Notes under the pieces: model-generated
The model's database searches: none
Told to the model about the DNA's origin: nothing
The model's input: the letters and a program-made list of their open reading frames with translations, nothing else
Shown: one piece after another, positions 16,526 through 25,024 of the stretch
How positions within the stretch are numbered: position 1 is the stretch's first letter
Layout: every line of letters starts with the position of its first letter
Made by a program: the position numbers and the translations under genes
From: Pseudomonas taiwanensis
GTDB lineage: Bacteria; Pseudomonadota; Gammaproteobacteria; Pseudomonadales; Pseudomonadaceae
Assembly: GCF_013393345.1 (NCBI RefSeq)
Contig: NZ_QJRF01000064.1
Coordinates: 1 to 64,000 of the forward strand
Reading direction: 5' to 3'
Length of the DNA stretch: 64,000 nt

Positions 16526-18768
16526 CTGCACCGAAACCTGCCAGCGGCCTGCTGCGCCGGCTGTTGCTGTTCATCCTGCTGTTCAGTCTGTGCTTTACCC
16601 TTGTCGCCAGCGCGGTACAGCTGCACCTGGAGTACCGCCGCGAGATGCGCGACATCGAGGCGCGACTGGAGCTGATCCGCGTCGGCTACCTGGCCAGCTT
16701 CGAACGCAGCCTCTGGGACCTCAACCAGGAGCAGTTGAAGATGCAGCTGCGCGGCCTGGCGGACTTTCCCGACATCGCCCGAGTGCGCCTGACCAGTGCC
16801 GATTTCGACCTGCAGGAAGGCGCCAGCGAGCCCGCCGGCCCGCTGCGCCGCGCGAGCTTTCCACTCTCCTACCAGCCCCCCAGCGGTGAACGGCGCCAGC
16901 TCGGTGAGCTGGAAGTCGCTGTTGACCTCGGGGCTGTCTACCAGCGCCTTTATGCCACCGGTCTTACCAGCCTTCTGTGGATGGGGATCTTCCTCTGCGG
17001 CCTTGCCGTGACCCTTTCCTGGCTGTTCCACCGCCTGGTCACCCGTCACCTGCAGGTGATGGCCGACTTCGCCCGCCGGGTCGGCGCCGGTGACTGGTAC
17101 GAGGCGTTGCATCTGGATCGCCGGCCCGGCCGTGGCGCCGACGAGATCGATACGGTTGCCCAGGCCCTGGATGACATGCGCCGGGCCATCCTCGACGACA
17201 TCCAGCGCCGCGAGGAAGACCGCGCCGCCTTGCAGGGCATGGTGGAGCGGCGCACTGCCAGCTTGCAGCGGGCCAAGGAAGACGCCGAGACCGCCAACCT
17301 GGCCAAATCGCGTTTCCTTGCCACCATGAGCCATGAGATCCGCACGCCGCTCAACGGCATCCTCGGCATGGCAGAACTGCTGCGGGGTGCTTCGCTGGAT
17401 GAGCGCGACGGCAAACGCCTGGAGGCCCTATACAAGGCCGCCGAAGGCTTGCTGGCGATCCTCAACGAGGTGCTCTATTTCGCCCGCCTGGAAGAAGGGG
17501 AGGGCCGGCCCGAGCTGGTCGACTTTTCGCTGCCGGCGCTGTTGGATCAGGTGCTGACCTTGCTGGAACCGCGGGCCAGCGCCAACGGCACTATCCTGCG
17601 TACGCGCATCGACGCCCGGGTGCAGGGCCGCTGCTACGGTGCCGAGCAGTTCCTGCGTCAGGTGCTGAGCAACCTGCTGGCCAACGCGGTGAAGTTCACC
17701 GAAGAGGGGGAGATCCTCGTCGAGGTGCAATTGCTGGAAAGCCGGGATGCGGGACAACGCTTGCGCATCAGTGTCACCGACGACGGGATTGGCATCGCCC
17801 CGGAGCTGCAGACGAAGATTTTCGAGCGCTTCACCCAGGCCAGCGAGGCCGTGGCCCAGCGCTACGGCGGCACTGGCCTGGGGCTGGCCATCAGCAAGCG
17901 TCTGGTGGAGCTGATGGGCGGGCGGATCGGTGTCGAGAGCGTGGAAGGCGAGGGCAGCTGCTTCTGGTTCGAGCTGGAGCTGGCTGCCGCGCGAAACCTG
18001 CCTTCCGTTCCGAATGTCGTTCCGCAGCAAGAGCCACTGGATGTGCTGGTGGTGGAGGACGTCGCACTCAACCGCGAGGTGGTGTCCGGGCTGCTGGAGC
18101 GCGACGGCCATCGGGTCACCCTGGCCGAAGACGCTGAACCGGCGCTGCGGGTGTGCCGGCAGCGGCGCTTCGACCTGATCCTCCTCGACCTGCACCTTCC
18201 CGGCATGTCCGGCATCGACCTGTGCCGGCTGATCCGTGCCGATGAACAAGGCGCCAACCGCAGTAGCCGCATCCTTGCGTTCACCGCCAGCCTGCAGCCG
18301 GCGCTGGTTCGCAGTTGCCTGGATGCCGGCATGCAAGGTGCGCTGGCCAAACCGCTGAAACTCGATGACCTGCGCCGGGCACTGGCCGGGCAGGGGGGGA
18401 CGCAGGATAGCGATGGCGCGGCCGAATTGCTGGACCGGCAATTGCTGGATACCCATCGTGGCCTGCTGGGCGAGCAGAAGGTCCAGGGGCTGCTGGTCAT
18501 GTTGCGGCGCATGCTCGATGAACAGCGTGCGGGCCTGCTGGAAGCCCTGGTCGCCCAGGACTGCGCCGAAGTTGGACACCTCTCCCACCGCCTCGCCGGC
18601 AGCAGCGAATCCCTTGGCCTGCGGGCTTTGGCGACGTGCCTGCGGGAGCTGGAAACCCTGGCGCTGGTCGGTGATGCCAACGCCCTGCAGGCGCTGAAGC
18701 CGCGTCTGGAAGAACTGTTGGTGCGTTCGACGGAGGTGCTGGACGCACAGCTGCAAGGCGCTTCGTAG
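16522..18768 (+). CDS. aruS: AruS, hybrid sensor histidine kinase
   Basis: A 748-residue multidomain sensor. A first membrane helix (~11-30), a periplasmic loop (~35-145), a second helix (~150-172), a HAMP segment and a coiled coil precede the kinase core with [19 protein letters not shown] (phospho-His). The ATPase domain has [20 protein letters not shown] and [19 protein letters not shown] receiver (~505-625) has [11 protein letters not shown] and [15 protein letters not shown]-terminal HPt has [15 protein letters not shown]. The order kinase-receiver-HPt implies a four-step phosphorelay to AruR. The periplasmic loop is short, so ligand recognition may depend on the co-encoded binding protein. 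Confidence 0.92.
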   Translation: MTAPKPASGLLRRLLLFILLFSLCFTLVASAVQLHLEYRREMRDIEARLELIRVGYLASFERSLWDLNQEQLKMQLRGLADFPDIARVRLTSADFDLQEGASEPAGPLRRASFPLSYQPPSGERRQLGELEVAVDLGAVYQRLYATGLTSLLWMGIFLCGLAVTLSWLFHRLVTRHLQVMADFARRVGAGDWYEALHLDRRPGRGADEIDTVAQALDDMRRAILDDIQRREEDRAALQGMVERRTASLQRAKEDAETANLAKSRFLATMSHEIRTPLNGILGMAELLRGASLDERDGKRLEALYKAAEGLLAILNEVLYFARLEEGEGRPELVDFSLPALLDQVLTLLEPRASANGTILRTRIDARVQGRCYGAEQFLRQVLSNLLANAVKFTEEGEILVEVQLLESRDAGQRLRISVTDDGIGIAPELQTKIFERFTQASEAVAQRYGGTGLGLAISKRLVELMGGRIGVESVEGEGSCFWFELELAAARNLPSVPNVVPQQEPLDVLVVEDVALNREVVSGLLERDGHRVTLAEDAEPALRVCRQRRFDLILLDLHLPGMSGIDLCRLIRADEQGANRSSRILAFTASLQPALVRSCLDAGMQGALAKPLKLDDLRRALAGQGGTQDSDGAAELLDRQLLDTHRGLLGEQKVQGLLVMLRRMLDEQRAGLLEALVAQDCAEVGHLSHRLAGSSESLGLRALATCLRELETLALVGDANALQALKPRLEELLVRSTEVLDAQLQGAS

Positions 18769-18838
18769 GAATCGAACAAATTCCTTACGACTTTTTACAA
18801 CTTCGATCCCCACGTACAACGGGGTCTTACAAGTCCTT

Positions 18839-18943
18839 CCAATAATCGGTCCGAACCGCGTCCAACGCGGTCCTCGTGGCCTATTGGAGACAAGAATAAT
18901 GACCCGCAAAGCCCACCTGTCCCGCCACCTCCATTTGGAGGTG
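18839..18943 (+). promoter_or_regulatory. Structured leader of the amino-acid permease with sequestered ribosome site
   Basis: The 179-bp gap after aruS contains nested hairpins. CCAATA (18839-18844) pairs with TATTGG (18882-18887) around an inner ACCGCG/CGCGGT stem (18855-18860 with 18866-18871). A second hairpin, CACCTCC (18926-18932) with GGAGGTG (18937-18943), fully hides the permease Shine-Dalgarno. The SD of the small ORF (GGAGA, 18886-18890) overlaps the outer stem. The arrangement suggests that ribosomes on the leader ORF open the second hairpin. Confidence 0.6.
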
Positions 18944-18955
18944 CGTCATGTCTGA
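18899..18955 (+). CDS. 18-residue leader peptide ORF overlapping the permease start
   Basis: ATG at 18899 (GGAGA 9 nt upstream) to TGA at 18953-18955 encodes MTRKAHLSRHLHLEVRHV, with four His, three Arg and one Lys in 18 residues. It runs through the hairpin that hides the permease ribosome site and ends 8 nt inside the permease gene, in another frame. Function is inference: translational coupling, or sensing of charged tRNA-Arg or tRNA-His. Confidence 0.55.
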   Translation: MTRKAHLSRHLHLEVRHV

Positions 18956-20345
18956 AGATCGCATCCAGCTCACTCGCGCGCTGAAAAGCCGCCACATTTT
19001 CATGCTGTCCCTCGGCGGCGTGATCGGCACCGGCCTGTTCATGGGCTCGGGCGTCACCATCAACCAGGGTGGCCCGGCCGGCGCCGTGCTGGCTTATCTG
19101 GTAGCCGGCGTGCTGATGTACCTGGTGATGGTCTGCCTCGGTGAGCTCTCGGTGCAGATGCCGGTATCCGGCTCCTTCCAGGCCCATGCCACCCGTTACA
19201 TCGGTCCCGGTACCGGCTTCATGATCGGTTGGGTGTACTGGATGAGCTGGGCCACCACCGTCGGCCTGGAGTTCACCGCTGCCGGCATGCTCATGACCCG
19301 CTGGTTCCCCGATGTGCCCATCTGGTACTGGTCGGCACTGTTCGTGGTGGTGCTGTTCTCCCTCAACGCCCTGGCCACTCGTGCCTTCGGTGAGGCGGAG
19401 TACTGGTTCTCCGGAATCAAGGTGGCGGCCATCCTCGGCTTCATCATCGTTGGACTCCTGGCAATCTTCGGCGGCCTGCCGCTGGCCAGCGGTGAGCCGG
19501 CCCCGATGTTCTCCAACCTGATCGGCGACAGCCTGTTCCCCAACGGCCTTTCCGCGGTGTTCGCCGTGATGATGGCGGTGGTCTACGCGTTCCAGGGCTG
19601 CGAGATCATGGGCGTGGCCGCAGGTGAAACCGACCAGCCGGAAAAGAGCATCCCGCGCGCGGTGCGCAACGTGGTGTTTCGCGTGCTGATCTTCTATGTG
19701 CTCGCCATCGTCGTGCTGTCGGCCATCGTGCCCTGGCAACAAGCCGGCCTGATGGAAAGCCCCTTCGTCCAGGTCTTCGACATGGTGGGCATTCCCTTCG
19801 CCGCCGACCTGATGAACTTCGTCATCCTCACCGCCATCCTCTCGGTGGGTAACTCGGGTCTCTACGCTTCCACCCGCATTCTCTGGGCCATGTCCAAGAC
19901 CGGGATGGCACCACGCAGCCTGACAACACTCAGCAAGCGCGGTGTACCGCTGCGTGCCCTGAGCATCACCCTCTGCTTCGCGCTGCTGTCGCTGCTGACC
20001 AGCGTGGTGGCCGCCGACACGCTGTTCATGGTGCTGATGGCCATCAGCGGCATGGCCGGCACCGTGACCTGGATCGTCATTGCCCTGGCCCAGTACCGCT
20101 TCCGTCGCGAGCACTACAAGGCGGGCGGTACCGTCCAGGACCTCAAGTACGCAGCGCCGTTGTACCCCTTCCTGCCGCTGGCTTGCATCCTGCTGTGCAG
20201 CTCGCTGTTCGTCTTCCTGGCACTGGACCCGACGCAGCGCCCGTCGCTCTACTGGGGCTTCGGCTTCGTCGGTGTCTGCTACGCCGTCTACTTCTTCCTG
20301 CAGTTCAAGCGTCAGCGCCAGGCGATGGTCGCACCTGCGGTGTAA
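18948..20345 (+). CDS. APC-superfamily amino acid permease (LysP/HutT/AroP type)
   Basis: A 465-residue permease with about twelve membrane helices. The N-terminus shows the AAT signature ALKSRHIFMLSLGGVIGTGL followed by GSGVTINQGGPAGAVLAY, which lines the substrate path, and helix 3 has GELSVQMPVSGSF. It would import a basic or aromatic amino acid. Position between aruS and the catabolic genes (PA4981-like) suggests arginine or a related compound. GGAGGTG lies 4 nt before the ATG but is buried in a hairpin within a small upstream ORF, so its translation is probably regulated. Confidence 0.9.
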   Translation: MSEDRIQLTRALKSRHIFMLSLGGVIGTGLFMGSGVTINQGGPAGAVLAYLVAGVLMYLVMVCLGELSVQMPVSGSFQAHATRYIGPGTGFMIGWVYWMSWATTVGLEFTAAGMLMTRWFPDVPIWYWSALFVVVLFSLNALATRAFGEAEYWFSGIKVAAILGFIIVGLLAIFGGLPLASGEPAPMFSNLIGDSLFPNGLSAVFAVMMAVVYAFQGCEIMGVAAGETDQPEKSIPRAVRNVVFRVLIFYVLAIVVLSAIVPWQQAGLMESPFVQVFDMVGIPFAADLMNFVILTAILSVGNSGLYASTRILWAMSKTGMAPRSLTTLSKRGVPLRALSITLCFALLSLLTSVVAADTLFMVLMAISGMAGTVTWIVIALAQYRFRREHYKAGGTVQDLKYAAPLYPFLPLACILLCSSLFVFLALDPTQRPSLYWGFGFVGVCYAVYFFLQFKRQRQAMVAPAV

Positions 20346-20794
20346 CACCAGCGCGAACGTCCGGGGGTCAGGCCTGCGGCCTGATTGGCGAATGAATTCG
20401 CCCCTACAGAAAGCGTGCAAGTCTTCAACTCCACACTGACTGCCCCCTCTCCCTTTGGGGCGAAGAGGCACGCCTTCGGAAGCACTGCTTTCGGTGCCGA
20501 TGAGCGCCAGATCGCGAAGCGATCTGGCCGGGGCGCAGAGCGGGGTTGGGGTGAGGGTGGCCAATCCTCCGCTCGAGATTCTTGCCCGGCTTGCGTCGGT
20601 TCCGAGTTGTTCAAAGATGTAACAAGCGTCGTTTCCACTCCGCTTTCATTCGAATAAATTGCATTAAAAACAAGCACTTAAGTATGTGTTGCGGCGTTAC
20701 ATACCTCAAATGGGCAGGATTGCCGCCTTCCTGAACACTCGTTTAGGATCGCCCTTAATTCCTCATCACCAATCACAACAAGACGAGGGTTGCG
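20346..20794. other. 449-bp intergenic region with repeats and an AT-rich promoter zone
   Basis: No gene is visible. The first ~60 bp hold a small inverted repeat (GGCGAATGAATTCGCC, 20387-20402). Bases ~20447-20570 look like a copy of the CCCCTCTCCC/GGGGTGAGGG element seen at 22768, split by an insert containing GATCGCGAAGCGATC. Bases ~20610-20790 are AT-rich and probably contain the promoter for the crotonase operon; I cannot fix the -10/-35 boxes. Confidence 0.55.
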
Positions 20795-21577
20795 ATGACC
20801 ACCTTGCTCAGCCAGGTCGAAGCCGGTGTCGCCCGGATCACCCTGAACCGCCCCCAACAGCGCAATGCGCTGGATATTCCCACCCTGAACGCCCTGCTCG
20901 AACTGCTAGCGGCCCATGAGGCCGATCCGGCCGTGCGCGTTGTGCTGCTGACCGGCGAAGGTCGCAGCTTCTGCGCGGGCGCAGACCTCGCCGAATGGGC
21001 TGAGGCCGAAGCGCGGGGTGAGCTGGAAACCTACGGCTGGACCGAAGCCGCCCACGCCCTGATGGGCCGGCTGCATGGCCTGGCAAAACCCACCATCGCC
21101 GTCATCAATGGCACGGCTGTCGGTGCGGGAATGGACCTGGCGCTGTGCTGCGATTTCCGCATTGCCGGCGCTTCGGCGCGCTTCAAGGCCGGTTACACCG
21201 GCATGGCCTACTCGCCGGACGCGGGGGCCAGTTGGCATCTGCCACGCCTGATCGGTGGCGAGCAGGCCAAGCGTTTGCTGTTCCTCGACGAACTCTGGAA
21301 TGCCGAACGGGCCCTCTCCGCAGGACTGGTGGGTGAAGTCTGCGCTGACGAGCAACTGCAGGCCGTCGCAGGTGAGTTGGCTGCGCGCCTGGCTGTTGGT
21401 CCCACCTTCGCCTTTGCCCAGGCCAAGGCGCTGATTCGCGATGGCGCCAGCCGCAGCCTCGCCCAGCAACTGGAAGCCGAACAGGCCGCCGGGTTGCTCT
21501 GTGGCCGCAGCGAAGACGCCGCCGAAGCGCTGCGCGCCGTGGCCGAGAAACGTTCCCCTCAATTCAAAGGCCGCTAA
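20795..21577 (+). CDS. Enoyl-CoA hydratase/isomerase family protein
   Basis: A 260-residue crotonase. The oxyanion-hole motifs are FCAGADLAEWA (residues ~67-77) and NGTAVGAGMDLAL (~107-119). The usual catalytic Glu region reads SPDAGASWHLPRLIG, where the standard PGAGGTQ is altered. The protein hydrates or isomerises an acyl-CoA. It starts a plus-strand operon with an acyl-CoA dehydrogenase and a CoA ligase directly upstream of aruI-aruH, as I recall for PA4980 in PAO1. It may act on a guanidino-acyl-CoA derived from 2-ketoarginine, but that is inference. Confidence 0.9.
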   Translation: MTTLLSQVEAGVARITLNRPQQRNALDIPTLNALLELLAAHEADPAVRVVLLTGEGRSFCAGADLAEWAEAEARGELETYGWTEAAHALMGRLHGLAKPTIAVINGTAVGAGMDLALCCDFRIAGASARFKAGYTGMAYSPDAGASWHLPRLIGGEQAKRLLFLDELWNAERALSAGLVGEVCADEQLQAVAGELAARLAVGPTFAFAQAKALIRDGASRSLAQQLEAEQAAGLLCGRSEDAAEALRAVAEKRSPQFKGR

Positions 21578-21596
21578 GCGCGGGCAGGTGACTCCC

Positions 21597-22757
21597 ATGG
21601 ATTTCAAACTGACCCAGGAACAGGAAATGCTCGTCGAGGCGGTGAAGAGCTTCGTCGAGAAGGAACTGCTGCCCCATGAAGAGGAAGTGGACCGCGCCGA
21701 TGCCGTGTCCCCGGAGCTGGCCGCGCAGATTCGCGGCAAGGCGCTGGCGGCCGGTTTCTATGCCTTCAACATGCCGGAAGAAGTCGGTGGCGGCGGGCTC
21801 GACTACCTGTCCCAGGCTTTGGTCGAGCGCGAGCTGTCCAAGGTGTCCTGGGCGCTGCACGTTTTCGTCGCGCGGCCCTCGAAAATCCTCATGGCCTGCA
21901 AGGGCGAGCAGATCGAGCAGTACCTGCTGCCCAGCATCCAGGGCGAGAAGATCGACTGTTTCGCCCTGACCGAACCGGGCGCCGGTTCCGACGCCAATTC
22001 CATCAAGACCCGCGCGGTGCGCGATGGCGATGATTTCGTCCTGAACGGTGCCAAGCACTTCATCAGCCATGCCGGCCACGCCGACTTCGCCATCGTCTTC
22101 GCCGTCACCGACACCTACGAGCACAACGGCAAGAAGCGTAATGCCGTCACTGCCTTCCTGGTCGACAAGGGCACCGCCGGCATGACCGTGCGCCGTGGCC
22201 CCCGCTGTGTCAGCAACAAGGGCTACCACACCTACGAGATCTTCTTCGATGACTGCCGCGTGCCGGCCTCCAAGGTCCTTGGGGAAGTGGACAAGGGCTG
22301 GGAAGTGGCCAACGCCTGGCTCACCGCCGGCCGTGTGATGGTCGCCGCCAACTGCGTCGGCCAGGCCCAGCGTGCCCTCGACCTCTCGCTGCAATGGGCC
22401 GCCGACCGCAAACAGTTCGGTCAGCCCATCGGCACCTATCAGGGCATCTCTTTCAAGCTCGCCGACATGGCCACGCAGATTCGCGCGGCCGAGCTGATGA
22501 CCCTGCACACCGCCTGGAAGATGGACCAGGGCAGCATGACCGACGGCGAAGCCGGCATGGCCAAGCTCTTCGCCAGCGAAGTGCTGGGCAAGGTGGCCGA
22601 CGAGACGGTGCAGATCTTCGGCGGCATGGGCCTGATGGACGAAGGCCCGGTGGAGCGCATCTGGCGCAACGCGCGGATCGAGCGCATCTGGGAAGGCACT
22701 TCGGAAATCCAGCGCCACATCATTTCCCGCGAACTGCTGCGGCCGTTGCTGCGCTGA
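21597..22757 (+). CDS. Acyl-CoA dehydrogenase
   Basis: A 386-residue flavoenzyme from MDFKLTQEQEM. The N-terminal helices are followed by the FAD/substrate motif CFALTEPGAGSDANSIKT. The C-terminal domain has QIFGGMGLMDEGPVERI, and the catalytic base Glu is in IWEGTSEIQRH. It oxidises an acyl-CoA at C2-C3 and passes electrons to ETF. The start at 21597 lies 19 bp after the crotonase stop; the frame is open upstream only as overlap with that gene. It corresponds in position to PA4979. Confidence 0.93.
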   Translation: MDFKLTQEQEMLVEAVKSFVEKELLPHEEEVDRADAVSPELAAQIRGKALAAGFYAFNMPEEVGGGGLDYLSQALVERELSKVSWALHVFVARPSKILMACKGEQIEQYLLPSIQGEKIDCFALTEPGAGSDANSIKTRAVRDGDDFVLNGAKHFISHAGHADFAIVFAVTDTYEHNGKKRNAVTAFLVDKGTAGMTVRRGPRCVSNKGYHTYEIFFDDCRVPASKVLGEVDKGWEVANAWLTAGRVMVAANCVGQAQRALDLSLQWAADRKQFGQPIGTYQGISFKLADMATQIRAAELMTLHTAWKMDQGSMTDGEAGMAKLFASEVLGKVADETVQIFGGMGLMDEGPVERIWRNARIERIWEGTSEIQRHIISRELLRPLLR

Positions 22758-22767
22758 CGCTTTCGTT

Positions 22768-22790
22768 CCCCTCTCCCTTGGGGAGAGGGG
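22768..22790. repeat. Short intergenic inverted repeat (CCCCTCTCCC type)
   Basis: A perfect 10-bp inverted repeat, CCCCTCTCCC (22768-22777) and GGGAGAGGGG (22781-22790), is followed by CTAGGGGTGAGGG. It lies in the 77-bp gap between the dehydrogenase and ligase genes. It lacks a T-tract, so it is more an interspersed repeat or mRNA-stability hairpin than a terminator. Confidence 0.75.
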
Positions 22791-22834
22791 CTAGGGGTGA
22801 GGGAAATCCGGCAAAACCTATTCCGAGATCCGAC

Positions 22835-24919
22835 ATGAATCGAGACAACCTCAAGCGCCTGCTGGCGCCCCGGCACCTGGCCTTCATCGGTGGTCGCAGC
22901 ATGGCCCGCGCCCTCAAGCGCTGCGCCGAAGGTGGCTTCGCCGGCCAGATGTGGCTGGTCAATCCGCAGCACGCCGAGCTGGAAGGCGTGCCCTGCGTGG
23001 CCAGCGTCGCGGACCTGCCGTGCGGGCCGGACGCGGTGTTCATCGCCACCAACCGTGAACAGACGCTGAACAGCGTCGCAGCCCTGGCCGCCAAGGGAGC
23101 AGGCGGCGCCATTTGCTACGCCTCCGGCTTCGCCGAAACCGGCGCCGAGGGTCAGGCTCTGCAGGCGCAGTTGCTGGCAGCGGCCAATGACATGGCGCTG
23201 CTCGGACCCAACTGCTACGGCCTGCTGGACTACCTCCACGGCGCCGCCCTCTGGCCGGTGGCCCACGGTGGCCAACTGGTGGAGAAGGGCGTGGCCGTGC
23301 TCACCCAGAGCGGCAACTTCGCCTACAACCTGTCCATGAGCGACCGCTCCCTGCCGATCGCCTACATGGCCTCGGTGGGCAACCAGGCGCAACTGGGCGT
23401 GGCTGAGCTGATGGATGTGCTGCTGGACGAACCCCGCGTCACTGCCATCGGCTTGCATCTGGAAGGTCTGAAGAACGTACCGGGCTTTGCTCGTGCCGCG
23501 CACAAGGCCCTGGAGAAGGGCATCCCGATCATCGCCCTGAAGACCGGCGTCTCGAAGATCGGCGCCGAGTTGGCTCTCAGCCACACCAGCTCCCTGGCCG
23601 GCTCCGATGCGCTGTACGACAGCCTCTTCGAGCGCCTCGGGGTGATCCGCGTCAGCGGTCCGGTGAGTTTCATGGAGACCCTCAAGGCCGCTGCCTGCGG
23701 CAAGTTGCCTGCCGGCCCCGGCCTGATTGCCCTGGCCTGCTCCGGCGGCGATGCGGGTCTGATCGCCGACTACGCCGAAGTCAACGCACTGCAACTGCCG
23801 AAGCTGGACGACGGCCAACGCCGCGAGCTGGCACAGGTCCTGCCGGGCTACGCCAACATCGCCAACCCGCTGGACTTCACCACCGCCATCTGGGGCGACG
23901 GGGAAGCCCTCGCACGCATGCTCGACAGTGCGATGAGCAGTCCTGCTGACGCCGCGCTGCTGGTGCTCGATTACCCGGGCGAGGAGACCGGAGAGCGGCC
24001 CCAGTGCGACCTGCTGCTGGAGCTGTACTGCGAAGCCCTGGAGCGCCACGGCAAGACCGGTTTCATTGCCTCTGCCTTCCCGGAACTGCTGCCGGAATCC
24101 GCCCGCGAGTACCTGCACGCCCGTGGCGTCGCTGCCTTGCAAGGCGTGGAGGACGGCCTGGCCGCCTGGGGCCGGATCGCCGCCTACAAGCAACGCCGTG
24201 AAGCACTGCTGGCCCGGGGCGAGTCGGCCCTGGTGCCCCTGAGTCCATCGCCTCTGGCCGGTGGCGAGTTGCTGGATGAATGGCAATCCAAACAGGCCCT
24301 GCGCACCTTTGGCCTGCCAGTTCCGCAAGCGCTGCTCAGTACGCCGGAACGTGCCGTGGAGGATGCCGGCCAGCTTGGCTACCCGCTGGTGCTGAAAGCT
24401 GTCAGCGCAGACCTGCCACACAAGACCGAAGCCGGCGCCGTGGCCCTCAACCTGCGTGATGCCGAAGCGCTGCAACGGGCCCTGGGCGAAATGCGGCAAC
24501 GCATTGCCGCCTACGCACCGGGCGTGGCCTTCGACCAGGTACTGCTGGAGCGCATGGCTACACCGCCACTCGCGGAGCTGATCGTGGGCGTCAAGCGCGA
24601 GGAAGGGTTCGGCCTGGCCCTGGTGATAGGCGCCGGCGGCATTCTCGTCGAGTTGCTGAAGGACAGCCGCAGTCTGCTGCTGCCCACCAACGATGCCGCG
24701 ATCCGCGATGCCTTGCTGAGCTTGCGCAGTGCGCCGCTGCTCACCGGCTTCCGTGGTCGCCCTGCGGCACACCTGGACGCGCTGGTGGCCGCCATTCGCT
24801 CGGTGGCCGACTACGCCTGCGAGAACGCCGGACGCTTGCTGGAGCTGGATGTGAATCCGCTGCTGGTCGGCGCCGATGGTGCCGTGGCGGTGGATGCGCT
24901 GATTCGTATCGCGGAATGA
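22835..24919 (+). CDS. Acyl-CoA synthetase (NDP-forming), fused alpha-beta acetate-CoA-ligase type
   Basis: A 694-residue protein. The N-terminal CoA-binding Rossmann domain (residues ~5-130) has RHLAFIGGRSMARAL. The central succinyl-CoA-synthetase-like part carries TQSGNFAYNLS and the phosphohistidine region ELALSHTSSLAGSDALYDS. The C-terminal ATP-grasp-5 domain (~470-694) has YPLVLKAVSADLPHKTEAGA and ELIVGVKREEGFGLALVIG. It links an organic acid to CoA with cleavage of ATP to ADP and Pi. The start at 22835 is the first Met with family similarity. Its place before aruI/aruH suggests activation of 4-guanidinobutyrate or a similar acid. Confidence 0.9.
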   Translation: MNRDNLKRLLAPRHLAFIGGRSMARALKRCAEGGFAGQMWLVNPQHAELEGVPCVASVADLPCGPDAVFIATNREQTLNSVAALAAKGAGGAICYASGFAETGAEGQALQAQLLAAANDMALLGPNCYGLLDYLHGAALWPVAHGGQLVEKGVAVLTQSGNFAYNLSMSDRSLPIAYMASVGNQAQLGVAELMDVLLDEPRVTAIGLHLEGLKNVPGFARAAHKALEKGIPIIALKTGVSKIGAELALSHTSSLAGSDALYDSLFERLGVIRVSGPVSFMETLKAAACGKLPAGPGLIALACSGGDAGLIADYAEVNALQLPKLDDGQRRELAQVLPGYANIANPLDFTTAIWGDGEALARMLDSAMSSPADAALLVLDYPGEETGERPQCDLLLELYCEALERHGKTGFIASAFPELLPESAREYLHARGVAALQGVEDGLAAWGRIAAYKQRREALLARGESALVPLSPSPLAGGELLDEWQSKQALRTFGLPVPQALLSTPERAVEDAGQLGYPLVLKAVSADLPHKTEAGAVALNLRDAEALQRALGEMRQRIAAYAPGVAFDQVLLERMATPPLAELIVGVKREEGFGLALVIGAGGILVELLKDSRSLLLPTNDAAIRDALLSLRSAPLLTGFRGRPAAHLDALVAAIRSVADYACENAGRLLELDVNPLLVGADGAVAVDALIRIAE

Positions 24920-24929
24920 CGACTCTCCT

Positions 24930-24993
24930 GTAGGAGCCAGCTTGCTGGCGAAACTCTTGTGTTTAGCCGTTCGCGAGCAGAGCTCGCTCCTAC
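24930..24993. repeat. REP pair, asymmetric arms
   Basis: The left arm is GTAGGAGCCAGCTTGCTGGC and the right arm is the inverse of the GCGAGCAGAGCTCGC variant, ending CTCCTAC. The two arms belong to different sub-variants. It lies between the CoA ligase and aruI. Confidence 0.8.
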
Positions 24994-25024
24994 AGGTTCT
25001 GGCATCGATTCGAGGAGACACCTC

